60,232 nt of DNA. It comes from Mycobacterium sp. UM_WGJ (GTDB taxonomy: Bacteria; Actinomycetota; Actinomycetes; Mycobacteriales; Mycobacteriaceae). Shown one piece after another: positions 1-8,427 of this stretch. Position 1 is the stretch's first letter, and each line of letters opens with the position of its first letter. The translations under genes were made by a program, and so were the position numbers. Below the pieces are notes generated by a model, which had not been told where the DNA came from, did no database searches, and saw only the letters and a program-made list of their open reading frames with translations. The DNA is taken from the NCBI RefSeq assembly GCF_000455125.1, contig NZ_AUWR01000026.1:1-60232 (forward strand), given 5' to 3'.

Positions 1-404
1 TGCGGGCCCGCCGCGACGAGGTGGTCGCGGCGATCAACACCAAGAACCTCGTCGACGTGCGGTCCCCGGAGGAGTTCTCCGGCAAGATCCTGGCTCCGGC
101 GCACCTGCCTCAGGAGCAGAGCCAGCAGCGCGGCCACGTACCGAGCGCGATCAACGTGCCGTGGAGCCGTGCCGCCAACGAGGACGGCACCTTCAAGTCC
201 GACGAGGAGCTGGCCAAGCTGTACGCCGACGCCGGCCTGGATGGTCAGAAGGAGACCATCGCCTATTGCCGTATCGGTGAGCGTTCGTCGCACACCTGGT
301 TCGTGCTGCGTGAGCTGCTCGGACATCGCAACGTCAAGAACTACGACGGTAGTTGGATGGAATACGGCTCCCTGGTGGGCGCCCCGATCGAATTGGGAAG
401 CTGA
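1..404 (+). CDS. cysA2: Thiosulfate sulfurtransferase CysA2 (rhodanese), C-terminal part
   Basis: The 5' end lies outside the window; the reading frame is open from base 3. The visible part is the C-terminal rhodanese domain, with the [11 protein letters not shown] strand and the active-site loop YCRIGERSS. The sulfur-accepting cysteine is encoded at 267-269. Rhodaneses move sulfane sulfur from thiosulfate to cyanide or thiol acceptors; in mycobacteria CysA2 is linked to sulfur and thiosulfate metabolism in the cytoplasm. The stop codon is followed after one base by the ATG of sseC2, so the two are co-transcribed, as in Rv0815c-Rv0814c. The identification is firm. A CysA3 paralogue would look identical at this resolution, but the neighbours favour CysA2. 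Confidence 0.93.
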   Translation, partial: RARRDEVVAAINTKNLVDVRSPEEFSGKILAPAHLPQEQSQQRGHVPSAINVPWSRAANEDGTFKSDEELAKLYADAGLDGQKETIAYCRIGERSSHTWFVLRELLGHRNVKNYDGSWMEYGSLVGAPIELGS

Positions 405-405
405 T

Positions 406-708
406 ATGTGCTCTGGACCCAAGCAAGGGCTCGCCCTGCCTGCCAACGTCGACCTGGAGAAGGAGACCGTGATCACCGGTCGCGTGGTGGACAGCTCTGG
501 TGCGTCCGTCGGTGGTGCGTTCGTCCGACTGCTGGACTCCTCGGACGAGTTCACCGCTGAGGTCGTGGCCTCGGCCACCGGTGACTTCCGGTTTTTCGCC
601 GCGCCGGGCGCCTGGAGGGTGCGAGCCCTGTCCTCGGCCGGTAACGGAGACGCCGTGGTGACCCCCTCCGGGGCGGGCCTCCACGAGGTCGACATCAAAG
701 TCGCCTGA
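406..708 (+). CDS. sseC2: SseC2, DUF1416 protein
   Basis: The 100-residue product begins MCSGPKQGLALPANVDLEKE and has the length of the mycobacterial SseC proteins. The ATG follows the cysA2 stop by one base, which fixes the start. The rest looks like a small beta-sandwich of the carboxypeptidase-regulatory type (GRVVDSSGASVGGAFVRLLD, then TGDFRFFAAPGAWRVRALS). The family is always found beside cysA and is presumed to help sulfur metabolism, but no biochemical function is established that I know of. Cys2 near the N-terminus could carry or receive sulfur; that is inference only. Confidence 0.92.
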   Translation: MCSGPKQGLALPANVDLEKETVITGRVVDSSGASVGGAFVRLLDSSDEFTAEVVASATGDFRFFAAPGAWRVRALSSAGNGDAVVTPSGAGLHEVDIKVA

Positions 709-794
709 CGACTCGCGCAACCCGATGGCCTCGAATTCGACGTCCCGCCGCACCCGGCTCCGCCGGCCTTGCGAACGCCGCTAGACTTCCCCCC

Positions 795-893
795 GTGGTG
801 TTGTTCTTCGAGTTGATGCTGGTGGCGGCGACTGGCCTGATCACCTGGTTCGCGCTGTACACGCTGTATCGGCTGATCACCGACGAGATGTGA
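795..893 (+). CDS. 32-residue single-pass membrane peptide
   Basis: A GTG-started frame of 32 codons encodes [19 protein letters not shown] followed by [13 protein letters not shown], one transmembrane helix with a short charged tail. Its TGA overlaps the GTG start of the nitrobindin gene by four bases (GTGA), so translation is probably coupled. A -10-like TAGACT at 782-787 sits seven bases before the GTG, as expected for a leaderless mycobacterial transcript; no -35 box is visible. Function unknown. The overlap and the clean hydrophobic profile are the case for a real gene. Confidence 0.6.
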   Translation: MVLFFELMLVAATGLITWFALYTLYRLITDEM

Positions 894-1564
894 GTGCTTC
901 CGACGGGGGCACCGAAGGCGGCGGCGAGCGTCAGGTCGACCGGGGTTCCGGCGACCGCGCGGTAGCTGCCGCCGCTGAGCGTGCCAAGCAGACCGCGGCA
1001 CGCAACATTCCGGTCTTTGACGACCTGCCGCTCACCGATACCGCCAACCTGCGCGAGGGCGCGAACCTGCACGACGCCCTGTTGGCGCTGCTGCCGTTGG
1101 TCGGGGTGTGGCGCGGTGAAGGCGTGGGTCACGGCGCGCACGGCGACTACCGGTTCGGTCAGCAGATCGTGGTGTCGCACGACGGCGGCGACTATCTGAA
1201 CTGGGAAGCGCGGTCTTGGCGGCTGTCCGACGACGAGTCCAGCCAACCGGCCCTGCGCGAAACCGGCTTCTGGCGGTTCGTGGACGATCCGGATGACCCC
1301 GACGAGTCGCAGGCCATCGAACTGCTGCTGGCGCACTCCGCGGGCTATGTGGAGCTGTTCTACGGGCGCCCGCACGGCCCGGCGTCCTGGGAACTGGTCA
1401 CCGACGCGCTGGCCCGCAGCAAATCGGGGGCGCTGATCGGTGGGGCCAAGCGGCTCTACGGGATCGTCGAGGACGGCGACCTGGCCTACGTCGAGGAGCG
1501 GGTGAACGCCGACGGGGAACTGGTGCCGCACCTGTCGGCGCGATTGTCCCGCTTCATCGGCTGA
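890..1564 (+). CDS. Nitrobindin-family heme-binding beta-barrel (Rv0813c type)
   Basis: The 224-residue product matches the THAP4/nitrobindin fatty-acid-binding-like barrel. It carries the family pattern [11 protein letters not shown], the strand [20 protein letters not shown] and a C-terminal [11 protein letters not shown], which would supply the proximal histidine. Nitrobindins bind ferric heme in an exposed barrel and can bind NO or isomerise peroxynitrite; Rv0813c is a member whose physiological ligand is not settled. The first ~45 residues are a disordered-looking Gly/Glu/Ala stretch. The GTG start at 890 overlaps the upstream small ORF. Cytoplasmic, no signal peptide. Confidence 0.85.
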   Translation: MSASDGGTEGGGERQVDRGSGDRAVAAAAERAKQTAARNIPVFDDLPLTDTANLREGANLHDALLALLPLVGVWRGEGVGHGAHGDYRFGQQIVVSHDGGDYLNWEARSWRLSDDESSQPALRETGFWRFVDDPDDPDESQAIELLLAHSAGYVELFYGRPHGPASWELVTDALARSKSGALIGGAKRLYGIVEDGDLAYVEERVNADGELVPHLSARLSRFIG

Positions 1565-1648
1565 CCCCTTGCGTTGACTCTGCGCTGAGAGCGCAGGCTT
1601 CTCGCACCTTTGCGCCCTGACCCCAGAGCCAATGACTTCGGCGGGCCG

Positions 1649-2518
1649 TCAGTGGCCGATTGCGGTGTCGACCAGTGCGGCGAACTCCGCCTCGGGCACC
1701 CGCGGGTGTAGCGCCCGGCCGTCCAAGGTGTGCACCCGTGCCGCCAAGGTGATGCTGGACACCAGCCAGAGATCTTGCGCCGCAACAAGATCCTCCGACC
1801 GCAAGGGGGCGTATTCGCAGCCGTAGCCCGCGTCGCGGGCCACGTCGAACAGTGCCTCCTGGGTGGTACCGCGCAGGATCGGGTGCGACAGCGGCGGGGT
1901 GATGAGCCGGCCGGGCTCCCCCAGCACCACCGTGGAGCGCGGGCCCTCCAGGACGTAACCGTCGGAACTGATGAAGATGACGTCGTCGGCGTCCTGTTTC
2001 GCGGCGTACCGCAGCGCTGCCATGTTCACCGCGTAGGACAGCGTCTTGGCGCCGGCCAGCAGCCACGGCAGCTCCAGCCGCTGCGCCGACAGGCCGCGGT
2101 CCAAGGTCACCACCGCTACGCCCTCGCGACGGGCCGCCGCGACACGTTCCGGCAGTGCGGTCAACAGCACGTATGCGGTTGGCGCCGAACCGGTTTCTCG
2201 ACCGCGGCTGTAGATCATTCGCAGGGCGCCCTCGCCCGTGCCGGCCCACTGCTGCACCGCCTCGTCGACGGCACGGCGCCAGTCGTCCAGATTCGGGGCC
2301 GGTAGGTCCATCAGCTCGGCCGAACGCGCCAGCCGGCGCAGATGAGCATCGAGCAGGCAGGCAGCGCCGCGACGCACCAGCAGCGTCTCGAAGACCCCGT
2401 CGCCGCGCAGCGCCGCCAGATCGTCGGCGTGCAAGAGAGGTGCATCGACCGCAGCAAGCCCGCCGCCTACGGTGACGATCGTCACGACGCTGTCTTTCAC
2501 ATCGGCCTCCGCTGCCAT
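1649..2518 (-). CDS. Aminodeoxychorismate lyase-like fold-type IV PLP enzyme (Rv0812 type)
   Basis: This belongs to the branched-chain aminotransferase/aminodeoxychorismate lyase family. Visible features are LLHADDLAALRGDGVFETLL near the N-terminus, the PLP lysine in AGAKTLSYAVNMAALRYA, and the phosphate-binding region ISSDGYVLEGPRSTVVL followed by ILRGTTQEALFDVA. The likely role is 4-amino-4-deoxychorismate to p-aminobenzoate plus pyruvate for folate; a D-amino-acid aminotransferase activity cannot be excluded by sequence. The frame is open to 2572, but that would overlap the divergent gene at 2554. I chose the ATG at 2518 (MAAEADVKDS), which leaves a 35-base divergent gap. A still shorter start is possible because the conserved part begins about 15 residues later. 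Confidence 0.83.
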   Translation of the reverse strand: MAAEADVKDSVVTIVTVGGGLAAVDAPLLHADDLAALRGDGVFETLLVRRGAACLLDAHLRRLARSAELMDLPAPNLDDWRRAVDEAVQQWAGTGEGALRMIYSRGRETGSAPTAYVLLTALPERVAAARREGVAVVTLDRGLSAQRLELPWLLAGAKTLSYAVNMAALRYAAKQDADDVIFISSDGYVLEGPRSTVVLGEPGRLITPPLSHPILRGTTQEALFDVARDAGYGCEYAPLRSEDLVAAQDLWLVSSITLAARVHTLDGRALHPRVPEAEFAALVDTAIGH

Positions 2519-2553
2519 GGACCGTGAGCGTAGCGGCTCCGTAGAGTTGACCC

Positions 2554-3633
2554 GTGTCCGCCGTCCCCGCACCTGATTCCGGCCCCGACGCGGGCGCTGT
2601 CTGGCATTACGGCGACCCGTTCGGCGAACAACGCAGCGCCGAAACCGCTGCCGTGTGGGTCGATCGGTCCCACCGGGCGGTGCTCACGCTGAGCGGGGCG
2701 GACCGCAAGACCTGGCTGCACAGCCTGTGCACCCAGCACGTCGCCGATCTTCCCGACGGCGCCAGCACCGAGAACCTGACCTTGGACGCCAAGGGCCACA
2801 TCCAGAATCACTGGGTCCAGACCGAGCGCAGCGAGCGGACCTACCTCGACACCGAGCCGTGGCGGGGGGCGCCCCTGGCCGAACACCTGAGCAAGATGGT
2901 GTTCTGGGCCGACGTCGCCGTCGAGCCGGCGGATCTTGCGGTGCTGGCGCTGTTGGGCCCCGGCCGGGATGCTCCGGCTGTCCTGGAGGCGTTGGGGCTG
3001 GCCGAAGCGCCCGGGCCGACGGCGGTGCCGGTCGGAGATGCCGCAGGTTTCGTTCGGCGAGCGCCCGGCCACGATGCGCTGGAATTGCTGGTGCCGCGCG
3101 CTGACAAGGGCGAGTGGCAGCGGCGGCTGACCCGGGCCGGGCTGCGCCCCGCCGGAATATGGGCCTACGAAGCCGACCGGGTGGCGGCGCGGCGCCCGCG
3201 GCTGGGGGTGGACACCGATGAGCGCACCATTCCGCACGAGCTGAACTGGATCGGCGGTCCCGGCGTCGGCGCGGTGCACCTGGACAAAGGGTGCTACAGC
3301 GGGCAGGAGACCGTCGCTCGGGTGCACAACCTGGGCAAACCGCCCCGGATGCTGGTGCTACTGCACCTGGACGGGTCGGTGGACCGGCCCTCGACCGGAG
3401 ATCCGGTGACCTCGGGCGGGCGCGCGGTGGGCCGGCTGGGCACAGTGGTGGACCATTTCGAGCTGGGTCCGATCGCGCTGGCGCTGCTCAAGCGTGGACT
3501 TCCCGCCGACACACCGCTGCTGACCGGCGCCGACTCCGAGGTCAGTGCGGTGATCGACCCCGAATCGATGCCGCCGCCGGACGTGCGGGGCGCGGGGCGG
3601 CTCGCCGTCGACCGGCTACGGGGCCGGCTTTGA
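2554..3633 (+). CDS. YgfZ/GcvT-type folate-binding protein (Rv0811c type)
   Basis: The 359-residue protein has the GcvT-like fold and the diagnostic YgfZ signature DKGCYSGQETVARVHNLGK near residue 245. The YgfZ family uses tetrahydrofolate and the conserved KGC cysteine to support Fe-S cluster assembly or repair. The aminomethyltransferase domain at the front reads VWVDRSHRAVLTLSGADRK. The start is a GTG at 2554, 35 bases from the divergent PLP-enzyme gene. Because that neighbour is thought to make p-aminobenzoate, the divergent pair joins folate supply and a folate-using protein. Cytoplasmic. The assignment is strong at family level. Confidence 0.86.
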   Translation: MSAVPAPDSGPDAGAVWHYGDPFGEQRSAETAAVWVDRSHRAVLTLSGADRKTWLHSLCTQHVADLPDGASTENLTLDAKGHIQNHWVQTERSERTYLDTEPWRGAPLAEHLSKMVFWADVAVEPADLAVLALLGPGRDAPAVLEALGLAEAPGPTAVPVGDAAGFVRRAPGHDALELLVPRADKGEWQRRLTRAGLRPAGIWAYEADRVAARRPRLGVDTDERTIPHELNWIGGPGVGAVHLDKGCYSGQETVARVHNLGKPPRMLVLLHLDGSVDRPSTGDPVTSGGRAVGRLGTVVDHFELGPIALALLKRGLPADTPLLTGADSEVSAVIDPESMPPPDVRGAGRLAVDRLRGRL

Positions 3634-3768
3634 TCGTGGTCACACCGACGCAGGGCAGGTCGGCAGCTCCGCGATCGGCACGGTAAGCTGTCGGCAGGAC
3701 AATAAACACATTCAGATCGGAGCCGCCTGCACGTGGGGCCGCTCCGTTATTGCGCGAGGGGGTCCCCC

Positions 3769-3936
3769 ATGGGCCGCGGCCGGGCTAAGGCGAAACAGAC
3801 CAAGGTTGCTCGGGATCTGAAATACAGCTCACCGTCGACCGATTTCAGTCGGCTTCAGCGTGAGCTGGCCGGGTCTGAGGTCAACGACTCCGAAGGTGAC
3901 GACTCCTGGAACGGCGACGACGACTGGCGCCGCTGA
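3769..3936 (+). CDS. DUF3073 small acidic protein (Rv0810c type)
   Basis: I start this at the ATG at 3769, giving 55 residues beginning MGRGRAKAKQTKVARDLKY. The frame also reads 12 codons further upstream, but the conserved family begins at MGRGR and a purine-rich GCGAGGGGGT lies just before the ATG. The N-terminus is strongly basic and the C-terminus strongly acidic (DSEGDDSWNGDDDWRR). DUF3073 proteins are widespread in actinobacteria and usually sit beside purM; their function is unknown. It faces purM tail to tail. Confidence 0.85.
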   Translation: MGRGRAKAKQTKVARDLKYSSPSTDFSRLQRELAGSEVNDSEGDDSWNGDDDWRR

Positions 3937-3953
3937 GCGCCACGTGTACCGCC

Positions 3954-3968
3954 GGTCCTGACCGGACC
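3954..3968. terminator. Hairpin between convergent DUF3073 and purM genes
   Basis: GGTCC-TGACC-GGACC forms a perfect 5-bp stem with a 5-base loop in the 70-base gap between the two convergent stops. No T-run follows on either strand, so this is at best a weak or factor-assisted bidirectional terminator. Confidence 0.35.
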
Positions 3969-4006
3969 CAGGGCTGATCGCTAGGGCTGAGCAGACCCGC
4001 TGGGAC

Positions 4007-5092
4007 TTAGAACCTCGGGTGTTCCCCGACCAGCTTGGCTCCGTCTCCGGGTTCCGCGTTCTTCCCCGGCTTGGCAACTGTGCCCAGCGTCCAGCAGTCG
4101 ACGTGGCGGGCAGTCAGAATGGCCAGCGCGCGATCGGTGTCCTCCGGCGCGACGATGGCAACCATGCCGACGCCCAGGTTGAACGTCTTCTCCATCTCCG
4201 CGCGACTCACCCGTCCACGTTGGGCGATCATCGCGAACACCGGAGCCGGCGTCCAGGTGCCCCGGTCGACCTCGGCGATCAGTCCGTCGGGGATGACGCG
4301 AGCCAGGTTGCCGGCCAAACCGCCGCCGGTCACGTGGCAGAAGGTCCGTACCTGGGTCTCGGCGGCCAGTGCCAGGCAGTCCTTGGCGTAGATGCGCGTC
4401 GGTTCGAGCAGTTCCTCGCCGAGGGTGCGGCCGAATTCCTCGACGTGGCCGGCCAGGTTCATCCGGTCGATGTCCAGCAGCACCGCCCGCGCCAGGGAGT
4501 AGCCGTTGGAGTGCAGGCCCGAGGAGCCCATAGCGATCAGCACATCACCGGGCCGGACCCGGTCGGGGCCCAGCACGTCGTCGGCCTCGACCACGCCGAC
4601 ACCGGTCGCGGAGATGTCGTAGTGATCGGGTTCCATCAGGCCGGGGTGCTCGGCGGTCTCCCCGCCCAGCAGCGCGCACCCGGCCTGCACACATCCCTCG
4701 GCGATGCCGGAGACGATCGCGGCGACACGTTCCGGCACGGTGCGGCCGACGGCGATGTAGTCCTGCAGGAACAGCGGCTCGGCGCCGCAGACCACCAGGT
4801 CGTCGACGACCATTGCCACCAGGTCGATGCCGACGGTGTCGTGCTTGTCCAGTGCCTGGGCGATCGCCAGCTTGGTGCCCACGCCGTCGGTGGAAGACGC
4901 CAACAGCGGCTCACGGTAGTCGTTGCGCAGGGCGAACAGGCCGGCGAAGCCGCCGAGGCCACCCCGCACCTCCGGCCTGGTGGCCTTGGCGGCCAACGGT
5001 TTGAACAATTCGACGGCCCGGTCACCGGCGTCGATGTCCACTCCTGCCGATGCGTAGGTAACGCCCTGGGAGCTTGATTCTGCTGAGGTCAT
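4007..5092 (-). CDS. purM: Phosphoribosylformylglycinamidine cyclo-ligase PurM (AIR synthetase)
   Basis: The 361-residue product has the usual length. It shows the AIRS fold: SAGVDIDAGDRAVELFKPLA at the front, STDGVGTKLAIAQALDKHD, the ATP-binding loop GGETAEHPGLM and FCHVTGGGLAGNLARVIPDG. It converts FGAM to AIR with ATP (step 5 of IMP synthesis) in the cytoplasm. The ATG at 5092 is the first start consistent with the family; MTSAESSSQGVTYASAG is a normal actinobacterial N-terminus. In M. tuberculosis purM directly follows purF. Here a ~12-kb island separates them, and an island operon ends only 57 bases upstream, so purM must either have its own promoter in that gap or receive read-through. 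Confidence 0.97.
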   Translation of the reverse strand: MTSAESSSQGVTYASAGVDIDAGDRAVELFKPLAAKATRPEVRGGLGGFAGLFALRNDYREPLLASSTDGVGTKLAIAQALDKHDTVGIDLVAMVVDDLVVCGAEPLFLQDYIAVGRTVPERVAAIVSGIAEGCVQAGCALLGGETAEHPGLMEPDHYDISATGVGVVEADDVLGPDRVRPGDVLIAMGSSGLHSNGYSLARAVLLDIDRMNLAGHVEEFGRTLGEELLEPTRIYAKDCLALAAETQVRTFCHVTGGGLAGNLARVIPDGLIAEVDRGTWTPAPVFAMIAQRGRVSRAEMEKTFNLGVGMVAIVAPEDTDRALAILTARHVDCWTLGTVAKPGKNAEPGDGAKLVGEHPRF

Positions 5093-5149
5093 CGCGGTAA
5101 AGGCTACCGGTCGCCGCCTACGGACGGTATCGCGCTCGACGTTAGGGGT

Positions 5150-6379
5150 TCAGAGCCGGTTATGGCGTACCTGATTGAACGGCACCCCGCGGTCGGCGGC
5201 GTACTCGCGAGGCAGGCCCAGAACACGTTCGGCGATGACGTTGCGAGCCATCTCGTCGCTGCCACCGCCCAGGCCCACGGTCTGCCGTGACAGATACCGC
5301 CGGCCGGCCCTGAGCAGGTGCGCCTCGTCGTCGACCACGGCCAACGGACCGGCGACGGCCATGGCCGTGTCGACTTCCAGATAGGTCACATCGGAATGGA
5401 ACAGCCGGATGATCGAAGCCGCGGCGGGCGGCAGTTCACCGCTGCGCATGCCCCGCCCGGCGTAGTCGATGAGCGCGTCGCGCACCATGCGCCGGGCCAG
5501 CACCCGGCCGATCTGGTCCTGGGTCAGCGGGTCGTGCGCGGTTCCGGCCTGGTGCGCCAGGGCCAGGAAGTCGCCGGCGGCCATCTCGGTGCGTTCGGGG
5601 CCGCGCCCGCTGGCGAACTCCGAACCCTGCCCCACGGCCCGCCGCTCGTGGTAGAGGAGCCGCGAGGCGACGTCCCAGCCCTTGTTGACCTCGCCGACCA
5701 CCGTGTCGGGCCCGAGCCGCAGCCCGTCGAAGAATTCTTCGCAGAACTCGTTGGAGCCGTCGACCTGCTCGATGCGGCGCAGCGTGACGCCGGGCGCGTC
5801 GATCGGCACCAGGAACATCGTCAGCCCGTCGTGCTTGGGCACCGTGGAATCGGTGCGGGCCAGCAGCAACCCGAAGTCGGCGGCGAACGCACTGGTGCTC
5901 CACGTCTTGGCCCCGCTGACCACCCAGTCGTCGCCGTCGCGCTCGGCGCGGGTGATCAGCCCGGCCAGGTCGGATCCGCCGCTGGGCTCCGAGAGCAGCT
6001 GCACCAGCACCTCGTCACCGCGCAGGGCGGCACTGATGTGGCGGCGCTTCTGTTCCTCACTGCCGGTGTCGAGCAGGGTGGCGCAGCAGATGGTGAAGGT
6101 CGGGACGTTGAGGATCAGCGGCATCTCGTAGCCGGCAGACACGGCATCGAACGCCTTCTGATAGCGCAGGTCCAGGCCGAGGCCGCCGTAGTCGCGGGGA
6201 AAGCAGATCCCGGCGAATCCGCCCTCGTACAGCCGTCGCTGCAGTTCGCGGGCGCGCTGCCAGGCGCCGTCGTCGTCGCGTCCATTGCGCGGGGGGTGCT
6301 GCGGGTCCAGGCGCGGCATGTTGGCGGCCAGCCAGTCGCGTGCCGATGCGGCGAAGGCGTCGACGGTGATGTCGTTCAT
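5150..6379 (-). CDS. Acyl-CoA dehydrogenase (FadE type), subunit with RNVIAERVLGLP tail
   Basis: The 409-residue product has all three ACAD regions: the helical N-terminus, the middle beta-domain with LLSEPSGGSDLAGLITRAER and WVVSGAKTWSTSAFAADFGL, and the C-terminal helices ending GLGGGSDEMARNVIAERVLG. It should oxidise an acyl-CoA to the 2-enoyl-CoA with FAD. The ATG at 6379 overlaps the upstream dehydrogenase stop by four bases (ATGA). Such adjacent, dissimilar FadE pairs form alpha2beta2 heterotetramers in mycobacterial steroid side-chain and ring degradation, so a heteromeric enzyme is likely. The substrate is unknown. It is the last gene of the island operon before purM. Confidence 0.88.
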   Translation of the reverse strand: MNDITVDAFAASARDWLAANMPRLDPQHPPRNGRDDDGAWQRARELQRRLYEGGFAGICFPRDYGGLGLDLRYQKAFDAVSAGYEMPLILNVPTFTICCATLLDTGSEEQKRRHISAALRGDEVLVQLLSEPSGGSDLAGLITRAERDGDDWVVSGAKTWSTSAFAADFGLLLARTDSTVPKHDGLTMFLVPIDAPGVTLRRIEQVDGSNEFCEEFFDGLRLGPDTVVGEVNKGWDVASRLLYHERRAVGQGSEFASGRGPERTEMAAGDFLALAHQAGTAHDPLTQDQIGRVLARRMVRDALIDYAGRGMRSGELPPAAASIIRLFHSDVTYLEVDTAMAVAGPLAVVDDEAHLLRAGRRYLSRQTVGLGGGSDEMARNVIAERVLGLPREYAADRGVPFNQVRHNRL

Positions 6380-7518
6380 GCGGCGGGCTCGGTGCTGCTG
6401 GCGGCCGCGAAGATGGCCTGGTGGTGCTCGGCCGGAGTGCCGAGCAGGTTCCGGTACAGGGTGGCCCGGCGCAGATACAGGTGCAGGTCGTGTTCCCAGG
6501 TAACGCCGATTCCGCCGTGCAGTTGCACGCACTCCTGAATCAGCCGGCCGGCATGTTCGCCGAGATAGGACTTGGCCGCGCCGGCCCACATGGCGGCCTC
6601 GGGATCGCGCGCGGCCACCTTGTCCACCGCACCGGCGGTGATCGCGTGGCAGGCGTGCAGCCACATCGTCATGTCGGCGAGCCGGTGTTTGATCGCCTGG
6701 TAGGACGCCAGCGGCCGGCCGAAGCTGTACCGGTCGCGGGCCCACGCGACGGTCATCTCCATGACAGCGTCCAGGATCCCGGCCGTTTCGGCGCACACCA
6801 GCGCGATCGCGATCTGGGTCTGGCGGTCAATGAGCGCACCGGTCTGTGCCGCGCTGCCGACTGCCGCGGACGCGTCGATTTCGGTATCGCTGAATTCGAT
6901 GCGCGCGTACTGCTTCACCAGATCGATGCCGGTTTGCGGCGTCACCTGAATTCCGGCGCTGTCGGTGCGGACCAGGAACTGGCGCACCGCGCCGTCGTCG
7001 GTGCGCGCGCCGATCAGCACCAGATCCGCCCGGTCTGCGGCCTCCACCCGATCCTTGACCCCGTTGAGCCGGTAGCCGCCGGCGATGCGGGTGGCGGTCA
7101 GGCCCGGCTGGTGGGGGCGAAAGCCCCGGCCGGGCTCGTCGGCAGCCCAGGTCGCCACCGTCTCCCCCGCGATCAGCGCCGCGATGTCGCGCGCATGGGC
7201 CTCTCGGTTGTCGGCGTCGACGAGACCGGCCAGGACCACGCTCACCGGGTACAGCGGCCCGGGGGCCACGGTGCGCCCGAGCTCAGTGGCGATCGCGGCC
7301 AGGTCGCGAAGCCCGCAGCCCGAAACACTGCCGCCGCCCAGCTCCTCGGGCACCAGTAGGCCGGCCCAGCCGAGATCGGCAGCTTGGCGCCACCACGCCG
7401 CGTCATAGGACCCGCCCCGGGCGTGCAGGTCGCGGTAGTCGCGCAGCGCCGCGGTCTTGTCCAGGAATGCCCGCGCCGTGGCGACGAAAAGCTCGCTCTC
7501 CGTTGACAGATCACTCAT
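6376..7518 (-). CDS. Acyl-CoA dehydrogenase (FadE type), partner subunit
   Basis: The ATG at 7518 (MSDLSTESELF) has a strong ribosome-binding site, AAGGAG, six bases upstream, so I prefer it to the longer frame starting at 7545. The 380-residue product carries LGWAGLLVPEELGGGSVSG, DRYSFGRPLASYQAIKHRLA and the C-terminal ECVQLHGGIGVTWEHDLHL. That last motif is typical of the FadE28-like partner in heteromeric acyl-CoA dehydrogenases, in which often only one subunit is fully catalytic. It overlaps the next dehydrogenase by four bases and follows the TauD-type gene by 23 bases, in one operon. Confidence 0.88.
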   Translation of the reverse strand: MSDLSTESELFVATARAFLDKTAALRDYRDLHARGGSYDAAWWRQAADLGWAGLLVPEELGGGSVSGCGLRDLAAIATELGRTVAPGPLYPVSVVLAGLVDADNREAHARDIAALIAGETVATWAADEPGRGFRPHQPGLTATRIAGGYRLNGVKDRVEAADRADLVLIGARTDDGAVRQFLVRTDSAGIQVTPQTGIDLVKQYARIEFSDTEIDASAAVGSAAQTGALIDRQTQIAIALVCAETAGILDAVMEMTVAWARDRYSFGRPLASYQAIKHRLADMTMWLHACHAITAGAVDKVAARDPEAAMWAGAAKSYLGEHAGRLIQECVQLHGGIGVTWEHDLHLYLRRATLYRNLLGTPAEHHQAIFAAASSTEPAA

Positions 7519-7541
7519 GTCGTCTCCTTCGAAAGCCGCGG

Positions 7542-8387
7542 TCACCGGATCGGCTCGTCGCCGAGCACCGTGGTGCGCAGCATCTCCCGGGGAGAATCGG
7601 GGTCATAGGGCGCGGCCCGATGCAGGACACCGCGGTTGTCCCAGATGACGGTGTCCCCCACCGCCCAGTGATGACGGTAGACCCGGTCGTCCACCGTGGC
7701 CCGGGTGAGCAGTTCGTTCAGCACGGCGCGTCCCTCGTCCAGATCCATGCCGACGATGTAGTCGGCGGAGGCACCGAGCACCAGTGATCGGCGGCCGTTG
7801 CGGTGCGTCCACACCAGTGGATGTTCGTGGGTGGGCCGGGAACGCCACCGGGCCAGTTCTTCCGGTGCCGGATCCGGGGTGACCCGCCGCTGGGAAGCCT
7901 CCAGCGAGTGGACGACGCGCAGCGCGCCAAAGCGCCGCTTCTCGTCGTCAGTGAGCAGATCGTAGGCGGCGTAGGAGCTGGCGAATTCGGTCTCGCCGCC
8001 CCGTTCGGCTACCTGCACCGCCGAGAGCACGGTGGCTTTCTGCGGGTATTCGTCACCGGTCGGCGTGCACCCGTCGATGTGCCAATCGAAGGTGGCGCGC
8101 AGATAGCCGGCCGAGGAGTTCTTGGCGCGGTTGAGGGTGACCGGATAGATGCCTGCGACCTCGTGGTGGCCGTCGGCGGAGTAGTCGACGCTGCCGAGGC
8201 GACCGCAGAACGCGACCTGGGCCCGGGGGTCGATATGTAGGCCGCGGAAGACCAGGACACCGTTGTCCTCCAACGCCTCGAGGACGGCAGCAGCGAGACT
8301 GTCGTCGGAGGCCAGGCGTTGCGGGTCCAGGCCGAGGACCGCCGCGCCGACCGATGCGGTCAGCTTGCTGACGATGAGCAGACTTAT
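7542..8387 (-). CDS. TauD/TfdA-type Fe(II)/2-oxoglutarate dioxygenase
   Basis: The product contains the facial-triad HxD in ATFDWHIDGCTPTGDEYP and the distal histidine in IWDNRGVLHRAAPYDPDSP, followed by REMLRTTVLGDEP, whose arginine would bind 2-oxoglutarate. It resembles mycobacterial TauD-family hydroxylases that act on sulfonates, sulfates or other small organic substrates; here it sits between an orphan small protein and acyl-CoA dehydrogenases. The start is odd. The family homology begins at SLLIVSKLTASVGA, and the only standard in-frame start is the ATG at 8465, which would add 26 non-homologous residues and overlap the upstream gene. A strong AGGAAGGA (8395-8402) lies seven bases before an ATA codon at 8387, so I end the call there as a possible ATA start, giving 281 residues. 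Confidence 0.82.
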   Translation of the reverse strand: MSLLIVSKLTASVGAAVLGLDPQRLASDDSLAAAVLEALEDNGVLVFRGLHIDPRAQVAFCGRLGSVDYSADGHHEVAGIYPVTLNRAKNSSAGYLRATFDWHIDGCTPTGDEYPQKATVLSAVQVAERGGETEFASSYAAYDLLTDDEKRRFGALRVVHSLEASQRRVTPDPAPEELARWRSRPTHEHPLVWTHRNGRRSLVLGASADYIVGMDLDEGRAVLNELLTRATVDDRVYRHHWAVGDTVIWDNRGVLHRAAPYDPDSPREMLRTTVLGDEPIR

Positions 8388-8427
8388 TGGTCTGTCCTTC
8401 CTGACACGGGTTTGGTTCCTGGCACCG

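Noticed and set aside
695-1531. 278-residue minus-strand ORF over the nitrobindin gene
   Set aside because: Antisense to a conserved gene; composition typical of a shadow frame and no start signal.
5093-5149. A dedicated purM promoter in the 57-base gap
   Set aside because: TAGCCT near the start could be a -10, but no matching -35 was found, so it was not listed as a feature.
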